Virus record (IMG/VR): IMGVR_UViG_3300010970_000144
Span: 1-64,000 of that record
Reading direction: 5' to 3' (one strand)
DNA from: a virus
DNA length: 64,000 nucleotides
How positions within the stretch are numbered: position 1 is the stretch's first letter; each line of letters starts with the position of its first letter. Below are positions 23,921 through 34,000 of the stretch, piece after piece. The notes below the pieces were generated by a model that was given only the letters and a program-made list of their open reading frames with translations, made no database searches and was not told the origin of the DNA. The position numbers and the translations under genes are program-made.

Positions 23921-26900
23921 ATGATAATAAATACTCCTTTTAGTGGAAAATTAAATCTAGATGATGCAGAATACAGAGTCAGTAATAATGATTATGTAGA
24001 CGCATTAAACGTCACAAAAGACGCACAAGGTCGTGGGCAAGATAAAGTAGTTTCTAATATTTTAGGAAACACTTTGATAAGCTATAGTTTGCCTAGTGGG
24101 GTAAGTAAGGTTATTGGATTTTATGGAGATAAGGTAAGGAATAGGGCTTATTATTTTATCTGGAATAGTGATGGTTTTCATACCATCGCTTATTATGACT
24201 TAAATACACAGACTATTACAACCGTTCTTCAAAGTAAGACAAATAGTAATGGTGTTGACATTTTAAATTTCAACCCTTCTTACAAGGTATTATCAGTTAA
24301 TATATTTTACAGAGATTTAGAAGGTGACTTATTATTCTTTAATGATGGATATAACCCTCCTAGGGTATTGAATGTAAATAATTTGTATGGGACTGATTGG
24401 GTAGCTGATTATTTGCTAGTTGCAAAAGCGCCCCCAGTTATGCCTCCTCAAGTTACTTATGAGAATGATACTACTATTACTATTAATAATTTAAGAAACA
24501 AATTATTTCAGTTTTGTTACAGATACGTTTACGATAATAACGAAAAGTCTGTATGGAGTTCAAAAAGCATAGTTCCTTTACCTCAACAGCCATCATTAAC
24601 GCTGACAAATGACATAAGTGATACTTATAATTCAAGAATTGCTGTTAACTTTTCAACTGGAGGTCCTGATGTAAAAGCTATTGAGATTGCTTTTAGGGAA
24701 ACTTTAAATAGCGGTACAAGTGACTGGTATTTAATAAAGTCGTTTGATAAGTCTACGCTTTCAATTAATGATAACGATATTCATTATTTTAGATTTTATA
24801 ATGATTCTATATATAATCAAATTGATGTAATAGAAGCAGATCAATTACAGGACTGGGTTCCACAAAGAGCCAATGCAGCTGAGCTTGCTAATGGTAATGT
24901 TTTATTATATGCTGGTATTTTGGAAGGGTATGATAAAACAGATGTTGAATTAGAGGCTACTACATATTCAACTGCATCAAGCTATTATTATGACCAATGT
25001 GGTTTGTCTTTCTTTGCTTCTGTAAATGGTAATGATAGTGGATTTGGTACCACAATGGATATTTACCTTTATGGTACAGGAACAAATGGAATTGATGGTA
25101 ATGTTACTGAATTGAATAATGCAGCAGGTACTTATTATATTAATTCGTTTAGTGCAAGCGGAACTGATTTGAGTACATCTTATGCAACTACAGGTCTTAC
25201 TACTAATTATTTAGTAAGCGATATATTAGCTGGCATATCTGCTGCTATGGTTTTAGAAGGATATACTCAAGTTTCATTAGTTGGAAATAAGTTAACTATG
25301 AGCTATGCAGGTGGCTTTGTATTAACATCAACAGCTTTTGCTACTATTCCTGCATTGGATAATGATAATACAAGATTTGCAAATGTTTGGAATGGTGGTT
25401 ATCAGTATGGTATTCAATATTTTGATGCGCAGGGTAGAACAATTGGTACACAGACATCACCAAGTGCCGTAATTAATACTCCATCAAGAGTTCTTACGGA
25501 TGATTTTCCATTAGTAAATTTATCTATTTTAAATAGACCTCCATTATACGCTTCTTATTATCAAATAGTTAGGTCAAACAATACAACTTATAATAAGCGT
25601 CTTTGCTGGGTAAGTGAATCAGCTTACACTTCATTACCTGATGGTGTAGATAACACCAAATTCTTATATATTGGAATTGGTAACATTCAGGAATATAATG
25701 ACCAAATTAGTTCTACTCAAAATGTTGTTTCTTATAATTACACAGAAGGTGATAGGATTAAGTTTATTAGAAGATATGATGTTGCTGGGACAGCTCAAAA
25801 TATTACCAGCCAATTTGATTATGAAATAGTTGGTACTCTTTCTACTATTGAATATACTACAACAGCTAACAATAATACTAATACAGCAGTTGGGAATTTT
25901 CTAAAATTAAGATATCCAACTAGTGATATTGATGCTACATTCCAGTTCCCCGGAACAGAAGATTGGCAGCATTATGAAATATTGTTGTATAATTACACAA
26001 ATAACGCTTCTTCAACACAAAGATTTTTCTATGAGTTTGGTAAGCAATACGGTATTGGAGATGCAGGGCTACCGACAAGGTATCACTATGGTTTGACAAA
26101 ACTCCCTAATGGAGGAGCAACTCTTGCTATTAATAACGGAGATTTGTTTTACAGACTTAGAAAAGTTCCTTACAGCAATAAATATGAATACACGTCTGGG
26201 GTATTTAGTATTGGGGTTAGTGGTGCTTTTACATCAAGAAGCGTATCATTCCCAATAACAGTTTCTCCAACTATTGATAATTCATTATATAGAATACAAA
26301 CTGAGGCAAATGTTGATGTTGATTTAAGTGGTGGCGGTTATCCAGTTTGGTCTGATACAGGTTATTTTTTCTATAATAAGTCTACAACTTTACAGCAACC
26401 TGTTTCTATAAAGGGAACATTTAATATGGCATCAGATGGAACATCTCAGTTTTCTGTTTATGCTCTGATTTGTACTAATTTAGTTCCATTATCTCCTAAA
26501 ATAACTATTTCATTGCTTCCAATTGAAGTTAATGATATAAAACAAAACGTAGATACTACATTTACTATTGATAAGCAAATCACTGTTCCTCAAACAGGTA
26601 AAGTTTATATTGTAGCTAAATCTACAAATGATGCAGTTGGTTCTAATAACGTAATTGTTCAACCAATGACATTTGAGTTTCAGGTTTTAAAAGGATCTGA
26701 AATTGAAATTATTGAAAGTAGTTTTAATGATACATACAATTTAATTACAAATAGTAACGGAAGGCCTTCTGTAATAGATGAAAATGCTGCAAAAACATAC
26801 TTCCCTACATTGATTAGATTTGGTCAAGCATATCAATCAAATACAAATCTTAATGCTACAAATAGATTTATTTACGAAGATTTTGATGAGTATGACAGGT

Positions 26901-27835
26901 CGTTTGGTGATGTATTGAGATTGCATGTTAGAGATAGATACTTAAAGGTTTACCAGAATTTTAAAGTAGGTAATGTTCCTATTTTGACTCAGATTGTAAA
27001 AGACGTAACTGGAAACCCATTACAAGCTAATAGCAATCAATTAATTAATAAGATTCAGTATTATGCTGGTGATTATGGGATTGGAGATGCTGCTACAAGC
27101 CTTGCTTGGAACAACTATGCAGATTACTTCGTAGATAATTTTAGAGGGGTAGTTTGTAGATTGGCTCAAGATGGAATTACTCCAATTAGTATTACCAATA
27201 ATACAAATGCTTTCTTTGTAGCCACATTGGCTGCATATAGACAAGATTTGAATAATGGTGTACCTGCAACAGGTGTGGTGTATTCTGGAAATCCTTGTAT
27301 ATATGGTGTATTTGATGCTAATACCAACAAATACATTATTGCAATGGAGGAAATTAATAGGTATTTACCTCCTTCTACAACTACTACAACGTCTGGTCCT
27401 ACAACAACAACAACGACTAGTACTACTACAACAACAACGGCTGCTCCTACGACTACAACTACTTCAACAACAAGTACGACTACTACGACTACAACTACGG
27501 CGGCACCTACGACAACAACTACTAGTACAACAACTTCAACTACCAGTACCACTACTACGACTACGGCAGCTAGTACAAACTTTATTATAAGTGCTGGGTA
27601 TTCGGCTCCAAACGAATGTTCTGGTCAAGGTGGTCCGTACCCTAATTCAGTTTATGGGAATAGTTCAGTTTGGTATGATCCGGGAGGACCGTATGTGACT
27701 AGATTCTTTACTGATAGTGGTATGACAATACCATTTGATGGTGTTAATTTATATTATAGTGACCAAGATTCAACATTTGGAACTACATTACAAATAGATA
27801 CTGATGGATATGTAATTGGATATTTTTCATGTTAA
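23921..27835 (+). CDS. large tail hub/stabilisation protein with poly-Thr linker
   Basis: 1304 residues. The N-terminal region (NTPFSGKLNLDDAEYRVSNN, then DVLNVTK-like and GDLLFFNDGYNPPRVLNVNN) has repeated beta-strand blades like the P22 gp10-type tail hub/needle-base proteins of short-tailed phages. A Thr-rich linker occupies about residues 1151-1218 (blocks such as TTTTTTAAPTTTTTS, encoded by ACN repeats at 27375-27573). A compact C-terminal domain follows (ISAGYSAPNECSGQGGPYPN ... SDQDSTFGTTLQIDTDGYVI). The C-terminal domain hung on a flexible linker could bind a receptor; this is inference. Confidence 0.65.
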   Translation: MIINTPFSGKLNLDDAEYRVSNNDYVDALNVTKDAQGRGQDKVVSNILGNTLISYSLPSGVSKVIGFYGDKVRNRAYYFIWNSDGFHTIAYYDLNTQTITTVLQSKTNSNGVDILNFNPSYKVLSVNIFYRDLEGDLLFFNDGYNPPRVLNVNNLYGTDWVADYLLVAKAPPVMPPQVTYENDTTITINNLRNKLFQFCYRYVYDNNEKSVWSSKSIVPLPQQPSLTLTNDISDTYNSRIAVNFSTGGPDVKAIEIAFRETLNSGTSDWYLIKSFDKSTLSINDNDIHYFRFYNDSIYNQIDVIEADQLQDWVPQRANAAELANGNVLLYAGILEGYDKTDVELEATTYSTASSYYYDQCGLSFFASVNGNDSGFGTTMDIYLYGTGTNGIDGNVTELNNAAGTYYINSFSASGTDLSTSYATTGLTTNYLVSDILAGISAAMVLEGYTQVSLVGNKLTMSYAGGFVLTSTAFATIPALDNDNTRFANVWNGGYQYGIQYFDAQGRTIGTQTSPSAVINTPSRVLTDDFPLVNLSILNRPPLYASYYQIVRSNNTTYNKRLCWVSESAYTSLPDGVDNTKFLYIGIGNIQEYNDQISSTQNVVSYNYTEGDRIKFIRRYDVAGTAQNITSQFDYEIVGTLSTIEYTTTANNNTNTAVGNFLKLRYPTSDIDATFQFPGTEDWQHYEILLYNYTNNASSTQRFFYEFGKQYGIGDAGLPTRYHYGLTKLPNGGATLAINNGDLFYRLRKVPYSNKYEYTSGVFSIGVSGAFTSRSVSFPITVSPTIDNSLYRIQTEANVDVDLSGGGYPVWSDTGYFFYNKSTTLQQPVSIKGTFNMASDGTSQFSVYALICTNLVPLSPKITISLLPIEVNDIKQNVDTTFTIDKQITVPQTGKVYIVAKSTNDAVGSNNVIVQPMTFEFQVLKGSEIEIIESSFNDTYNLITNSNGRPSVIDENAAKTYFPTLIRFGQAYQSNTNLNATNRFIYEDFDEYDRSFGDVLRLHVRDRYLKVYQNFKVGNVPILTQIVKDVTGNPLQANSNQLINKIQYYAGDYGIGDAATSLAWNNYADYFVDNFRGVVCRLAQDGITPISITNNTNAFFVATLAAYRQDLNNGVPATGVVYSGNPCIYGVFDANTNKYIIAMEEINRYLPPSTTTTTSGPTTTTTTSTTTTTTAAPTTTTTSTTSTTTTTTTTAAPTTTTTSTTTSTTSTTTTTTAASTNFIISAGYSAPNECSGQGGPYPNSVYGNSSVWYDPGGPYVTRFFTDSGMTIPFDGVNLYYSDQDSTFGTTLQIDTDGYVIGYFSC
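27375..27573 (+). repeat. ACN codon repeat encoding a poly-Thr linker
   Basis: About 200 bp of near-continuous ACA/ACT/ACG/ACC codons, with three interruptions for Ala-Ala-Pro or Ala-Ala-Ser. The same (Thr)n-AAP-(Thr)n coding block ends the genes at 11148-11477 (opposite strand) and 45268-45648. Confidence 0.85.
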
Positions 27836-27859
27836 AAATAAAAAAAGAAATTAAATTAA

Positions 27860-28405
27860 ATGGCAAATACATTATATTTTCATCAAGATCCATTTACTAT
27901 ATGTTTTTCAGAGCCTGACAATGCTTTTGAATCATTTTATTCGTATCATCCTGAGTTTATGGGAGAGGTAAATACTACCTTATTTACGTTTAAAAATGGC
28001 GGAATCTGGAAGCATGGAACGAGTCCTTATTGTAATTTCTATGGTACTCAGTATAATGCATCCATTACCCCGGTATTTAATTCAAATTCATTAGATAAAA
28101 AGACTTGGGTTTCAGTGATGGAAACAGGTAGCGAAGTATGGGCTTGCCCTGTAATATATACTCAAATGGAGAGTGCTGGCACAAGACAGGATAGTGAGCT
28201 TTTAGCAACAGACTTCCAAGACCTAGAATCCGAGTATCATGCTTCATTTTTAAGGGACGCAAATAGTCCGGGTGGCCTGATTGAAGGGGATAGCCTGAAG
28301 GGCAATTATATGGTTATAAAATTTGAGAAAGCAAGTGCAAATTCTTTCGTATATTTGAACAGCGCAACGACTAAATATATTAATTCGCCATTAAATAATA
28401 GGTAA
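27860..28405 (+). CDS. tail-associated protein (181 aa)
   Basis: MANTLYFHQDPFTICFSEPD, FYSYHPEFMGEVNTTLFTFK, NGGIWKHGTSPYCNFYGTQY. This FYSYxPE...TFxNGxxWxH...NFYG pattern is one I associate with virion proteins of crAss-like and related phages, where it forms part of a larger tail-hub protein; here it is a separate gene. Function beyond virion part is unknown. Confidence 0.6.
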   Translation: MANTLYFHQDPFTICFSEPDNAFESFYSYHPEFMGEVNTTLFTFKNGGIWKHGTSPYCNFYGTQYNASITPVFNSNSLDKKTWVSVMETGSEVWACPVIYTQMESAGTRQDSELLATDFQDLESEYHASFLRDANSPGGLIEGDSLKGNYMVIKFEKASANSFVYLNSATTKYINSPLNNR

Positions 28406-28902
28406 TGATTATTAGGGAAAATGACAATATAGTTGATAATTTAGAAGCAGCTATAATGGAATGTCCTAATGAATTAATAGACGCGCCGCTAGTTCATAAA
28501 TTTACGGATGGTATGTATATTAGAGAAATATTTATGCCAGCCGGATCGTTATGGACAAGTAAAATACATAAAACGGAGCATCCGTATGTTGTATCTTATG
28601 GTAAAGCGGCTGTTTCAATAGATGCGCAAGAATGGTATGAAATAACGGCTCCTTATACTGGGATTACAAAGCCCGGGACAAGGAGAATTTTATTCATAAT
28701 TGAAGATTGTATTTGGACTACATTTCACAGAATAGATGGAATGAAATCTGATTACAATGATTTGAGTGAAGAAGAAAAGGTGAAGATAGTAGAAAAAATA
28801 GAAGATAAAATATTAGAGCCGCATATAAATCTTATAACAGGTACTGATATTGGAAAAGAATATAGAAAAATATTGAGTAATACTAAAAATTTAGAATTAT
28901 GA
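28405..28902 (+). CDS. cupin-like protein
   Basis: 165 residues. GMYIREIFMPAGSLWTSKIH, KTEHPYVVSYGKAAVSID, YTGITKPGTRRILFIIEDCI show the strand order and the H-x-H-type region (KIHKTEH) of a small cupin barrel. Such proteins occur among phage tail and injection genes. Metal binding by the two His is possible. Start overlaps the previous stop, and its end overlaps the next gene by 4 nt. Confidence 0.55.
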   Translation: MIIRENDNIVDNLEAAIMECPNELIDAPLVHKFTDGMYIREIFMPAGSLWTSKIHKTEHPYVVSYGKAAVSIDAQEWYEITAPYTGITKPGTRRILFIIEDCIWTTFHRIDGMKSDYNDLSEEEKVKIVEKIEDKILEPHINLITGTDIGKEYRKILSNTKNLEL

Positions 28903-29654
28903 GTTTTGCAGCATTAGGAGTTGCTGGTACAATTGCAGCCGTAGGTACAGCTGGATCACTTGCTATGGGCGGTGTTCAAATGGCAAATGCAAACAAGCAA
29001 CAAAAAAGAGCGCAAGCTGAACTTGAAAGACAAGCAGCAAATAATCCTTTAAAAAAAGAAAGTAAAGCTCTTAATGATTATTATCAAGAGGCTTTAAATA
29101 GATATAAGGAAAATCCTTATCAATCAGCAGCTTATCAGCAATCAATGCAAAATGCTAGAAGAACAACAGCTTCTGGTTTAAGCGCATTACAAGATAGAAG
29201 GTCTGCCATTGGTGGAATATCTAGGCTTGGTGGATTAGAAAGAGGTGGTTCTCAAGGTGCAGTTGCTCAAGGAGAGCAAATGAAGGCTCAAAGATTTTCT
29301 GAATTAGGTAGAGCTACTCAAATGAAAAAAGGAGCTGAAGATGAATTATTTGATACTAATGTAATGACTCCTTATCAACGTAGATTACAATTAGAACAAA
29401 TGAAAGGAGCTGCTGCTGGTGAAAGATATAATGCTGGTATGCAAATGGTAGGACAAGGTTTAAGCAATGCTCTTTCTTATGCTACATATATGGATAACCC
29501 AGTAAAGCCACAAAGCAATAATCAACAAAGAGATTTAAGCCAAGTTATGGCAGATGCTCAAACAGCGAAGATAGATCAAACTCTTAGCCCGTTTTATAGC
29601 AGAAGAAGAAATACCGGACGTAACGTACCTCTTGTAAACGCAAACATAAAATAG
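28899..29654 (+). CDS. putative internal virion/ejection protein (251 aa)
   Basis: Opens with a glycine/alanine-rich hydrophobic segment (LGVAGTIAAVGTAGSLAMGG), followed by long Ala/Gln/Lys helices. This layout matches the small ejection proteins of short-tailed phages (T7 gp14-like), which enter the host membrane ahead of DNA. First of four consecutive genes that look like ejection proteins. Confidence 0.55.
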   Translation: MSFAALGVAGTIAAVGTAGSLAMGGVQMANANKQQKRAQAELERQAANNPLKKESKALNDYYQEALNRYKENPYQSAAYQQSMQNARRTTASGLSALQDRRSAIGGISRLGGLERGGSQGAVAQGEQMKAQRFSELGRATQMKKGAEDELFDTNVMTPYQRRLQLEQMKGAAAGERYNAGMQMVGQGLSNALSYATYMDNPVKPQSNNQQRDLSQVMADAQTAKIDQTLSPFYSRRRNTGRNVPLVNANIK

Positions 29655-29658
29655 TAAA

Positions 29659-30996
29659 ATGGCAAGTACAGGATTATTGGGTGTGAACCCGTATAGAGGA
29701 GGAAATGTAGCAATAGATTTTACATCTAAGCCACTTCAATTAGCTATTAACTTAAAGCAAAAGGAACAGGCTAAAGCTGAAGCCGTAGACAAGTACTTTA
29801 AGGATTGGGAGAAAAGTATAAATCCTGCTGGCTTATCTAAAGCCGAAGTTGATATTTTTGCTAAGAAATTGAAAGAAGTTCAAGAATTTGGTATTAAAAA
29901 TAAACAAGCAATCAATAATCCTTCAAAATATGGATATGACGCTCAGTCAACATTAATGGCTGGCTTTAAAGATTTGCAGGGGTATATTGAGCAAGGTAAA
30001 CAAGCTACCGCTGAAAGAAAAGCATTTAAGGATTATATCAATCAGGCTATTAAGTCTGGCAAACGCGTTTCTGATAATTACTTAGATGTAATGAATAACG
30101 CAATGTTGCCTGTAGGGGCTGGTTATACACCTCCAGATATGATGCAGGTAGATATATATGATCCACATGATGAAAAGAAATTTACTACTAATGTATGGGG
30201 TGGAATAAAATTGCCTACAAAAGAAGTTTTTGAAAAAGAAATTATAAATAATAAGCCAACAGGAAAGGTTATTAAAAAAACTTATGAAACTTTAGATGAT
30301 AATACAGTAAAAAATGCGATGCTAGGTGCTATTAACGAATATAAGAGCAATAAAGGAACAAAAGAGCATTTTGATGAATTATTTAAAGATAAAGATTTTA
30401 CTTCTCAAATAAATGAAAATTTTAGGAAAAAGTTTAATAAAGACATATCAAGTGGTTCTGATTTAGCTGTTGGTTATGCATTAACTCAAAAGCCGGGTGG
30501 ATTAATTAAAACAGAAGCTGCGGAATATGATTGGGAAACTAAATTCAATAAAACACAGGCTGCTATAGATGCAAGAGCAAAAGATGATGAGGGGTATATT
30601 GATCCGGTTGATACATACCTTTCTCAAGCAAGGTCAGGTAAAACCTTTGCTGGGGCAGAAGGGGAGAATATTGAGGTTATGAATTTACCTGAAACTATAT
30701 TAAAAGATTTAGGTAAGAATAAAAGGTTGGCAGTGGTAGGAAGAGGTCTTGGGGATGGAGAATATTATAATATTGTTTTCCAAAAAGAAATAGATAAAAA
30801 AACAGGGAAAGCAACAGGGATTAACACAGATAGAATTGATTGGACAAAAACTGAAAAAATACCAGAATCTCAAATAAGAGCATCAACAGTATCTCGCGCA
30901 TTACCAAGTAATGCTAAGGTTGCATTGATACGCGGTAGAGGTAAACCTAAATCTAATCCTAAAGGTAGTTCGGGAATAAATTGGAATAAAAAATAA
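29659..30996 (+). CDS. putative internal virion protein (445 aa)
   Basis: Helical, lysine-rich (QLAINLKQKEQAKAEAVDKY) with a middle segment (VDIYDPHDEKKFTTNVWGGI) and a basic C-terminus (RGRGKPKSNPKGSSGINWNK). No known domain. Between two likely ejection proteins with gaps of 4 and 12 nt. Confidence 0.5.
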   Translation: MASTGLLGVNPYRGGNVAIDFTSKPLQLAINLKQKEQAKAEAVDKYFKDWEKSINPAGLSKAEVDIFAKKLKEVQEFGIKNKQAINNPSKYGYDAQSTLMAGFKDLQGYIEQGKQATAERKAFKDYINQAIKSGKRVSDNYLDVMNNAMLPVGAGYTPPDMMQVDIYDPHDEKKFTTNVWGGIKLPTKEVFEKEIINNKPTGKVIKKTYETLDDNTVKNAMLGAINEYKSNKGTKEHFDELFKDKDFTSQINENFRKKFNKDISSGSDLAVGYALTQKPGGLIKTEAAEYDWETKFNKTQAAIDARAKDDEGYIDPVDTYLSQARSGKTFAGAEGENIEVMNLPETILKDLGKNKRLAVVGRGLGDGEYYNIVFQKEIDKKTGKATGINTDRIDWTKTEKIPESQIRASTVSRALPSNAKVALIRGRGKPKSNPKGSSGINWNKK

Positions 30997-31008
30997 AAAT
31001 AATAATAA

Positions 31009-34000
31009 ATGCCAGACCAGTTTGAACAATATTATAAGTATTTGAAAGCAAATGGAGCTGATGTGGCTCCTGATTTTAATTCATTTAAAAATACTTTATC
31101 TGATTATAGTAATGCTTCTAAATATTATTCATATTTAAAAGAAAATCAGTTTGATGTGCCTGCGAATTATGAATCGTTTGCAGACACGTTTGGTTTAAAA
31201 AAAAAAGATGGTGGCATCGTATCTTCCCCTACAGAATTACCATTACAAGGATTTAATCAGAAGCAAATTGATTTGCTTAAAAAGGGGGTTGAAAAACCTA
31301 TTCAATCGCTTTCTCAAAAGAAAAGTAGCGGATTAGTAGTACCTACTAATTTACCAAAGCAGGAAGCTCTTGCTTATGAAAATGAGTTGAAGCTAAATGA
31401 TGTAGCGGTAAATACATTAACTGATATATATAAAAAGAAAGGACTAAAATTTGATCCTTCAAGACCTGCTGCTAAAAAGCAAATACAAGAATACGTTGAT
31501 AAATCTATCAATGGAGATTTAACCAAAGTAGCAGGCAAAGACGGTAAAGAATATTTAGTTAGAAGTCAAGGATTTTTAGAATCTGCTGGTGATTCATTTG
31601 TTAGAAGCTTAAAAGATCCTATAGAATCTACTGAAATTAATTTTACAGATAGTCCAGAAGAACTTGCTAATTTATTAGATGAAAAAATAAGAAGAGAACC
31701 AAATGTTCCAGAAGAAGCTCCTTCTGCTGTTTCCGGTTATTTAGGCGGATTAGCAGGCGGATTACCTAAACTGGCAGCTATTGCAGCTATACCTTATGTA
31801 GGTCAAACCGCAATGGTTGGTGAAATGTATTACAATGCCTTGGCTAATCAAAGAAGAGAATTATATCAAAGAGGATTGGAAGAGGGTATGGACCGCGTTT
31901 CAGCCGCAAAAAAAGCTATGGAAATAGCTCCCGTTTCTGCAATACCAGACGCATTAGTAGCGGCTGTTATGGCTAAAGGGGTTGGCGGTAAATCTGCTGG
32001 TGGTATAATACCAAATGCAGCTAAAGAGTCTTTCATAAAAGCCGCTGGCAACGCACTGAAAAGTGTTGGGCTGGTTTCTGCAACTGGTGGTTTTGCTGGG
32101 TATGAAAGGTCAAAAATACAGCAACGTGCAGGGTATAAGGTAACAGATGCGGAAGCAATTGAAAATGGATTTAGAGAAGCTGGTGACTATGCCATTATGG
32201 ATGCTGCTTTTAAGGTGGCTCACATAGGGCCAAAGTATTTATCTTCAGCAGCTAAAAATGTATTATCAACTGTTCCTAAAGAGGTTTTAAATGTTGTAGC
32301 AGAAAAATATCCAGATGGCCAGAGAACATTAGATGAGATTCCAAAATTTGTTGAAACTAAAGCAAAGGTTCAGGATTTTGTTCCTGAAGAAAAATTAGCT
32401 TCGGTTACTGGTTTAACAGAAAAGACAGATAACATAAAATCTGAAATTAAAGATTTAGAGGAGAAGAAAAAGGCGGTTACTCCTGCAATAGAAAAAGAAA
32501 TAGATTTAGAAATAGCTGAAAAAAATAAAGAAGTTGATTTCTACGACAATCAAATTAAGAAAGTAATAAAATCAAAAGACCAAACAGGTATTTCAGAAGA
32601 AGTAGATGATGCTACTGGATTAAAAGCAGGAGAGCAGATTGTACCTAAAGAATTTAAGATAACAGAAGAAGTTGCTCCTACAGAAGAAGAAATATCAGTG
32701 TATCATGGTGGTGGTATAAAAGATTTATCTAGCGCAGAAGGTGGATTATTTGTATCGGCAGACAAAGGGCAAGCAGAAGCTTATGCGAAAGGTAATCAAG
32801 GTCAGGTTCAAGAATTTAAGTTAAATAAAAATGATATATCTAATGAAAATAATGTTAGAGAAATCATAAACGAATTAGGTTTAAAATCTAAAGAAGAAGG
32901 TTGGGATTTAAATGACTTAATGCTTCATGAGATAATAGATCCTAGATTTGAAACGTCTTTGAGCGAAAGTGATTTAAATAAATTGTTTAAAGAATTAGAA
33001 AAAAGAGGATATAAGGCCATTGAAATGATGGCAACAGACGTTTCTGGCAATCAAAGAAATGTAAATGATATACTTGTTTTAAATCCAAAAGAAACATTAA
33101 AAGGAGTTAAGCCTGCTGAAATTAAGCAACCAGCTAAAGAATTAGCGGAAGGTGAAGGTGTTACATTTAAGACACCTGAAGGAAGTAAGATTACTGGTGA
33201 AAAAGTAGAAATACCGGGATATGAGGATATGGATTTAGTTTTGGTAAGGGACGGTTTTGAAAATAAAATATATGAGTTATCATCTGGATTAGAAATGGGT
33301 GGTACTCAAGAGGCTTTCAGTAAAGAAGATGCTATAAATTCTTTAAGAAAACAATTGCAAGAAAGAAATATAACTTCTGGTAAAGTACATAATGTAATAT
33401 TTAAAGGAGAAAAAGTAAAGCAGATTAACCCAAGCAAAAAGTTTGAAACTTATGCTGAAGAGAGAAAATCAAGGGAAGCCGCAGATTACGAAAAAATGCC
33501 TTTAAAATATTCTCCAGAGGAAATTAAAAAATTAGAAGAATTAAAGAAAAAATCTATTGAATTTGGTATTGATAAGAAAACTAAGGAAATAGAAGATGCT
33601 ATTGCATCAAGATCAAGGGAGGGTAAATTTAAGGCTCCTGTAACATATTTTGAATCATTATTAGATAAAGAAATAGAAAGGAAGATAAAAAAAGAATATG
33701 AAGTTAGGAAGGAGCCATACCCAAAAGAATTTATAAAAGAAATACCGACACCTACTCTTGAAACTATTAAGAAAACTGTTAATCAAACTTCTAAAAGGGA
33801 TAAGTATGAAAAGATACCTGATGATATTAAAAAAATAATGCTTGAGGGGTATCAGAAAAATGTTGATATTTTAAATAAATACGGGTATTATCCTTACGAA
33901 CAAAGTAATGTTTTTTTTGATAATCTTTTACGTTTTATGGGTAATCTAGGCGCTAGAGAAAATAGAGAGGCAAGATTAATTGAGGCAAGAAAAAAACTTA

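Noticed and set aside
27166-27552. Antisense poly-Val frame
   Set aside because: Shadow of the ACN threonine tract in the tail gene.
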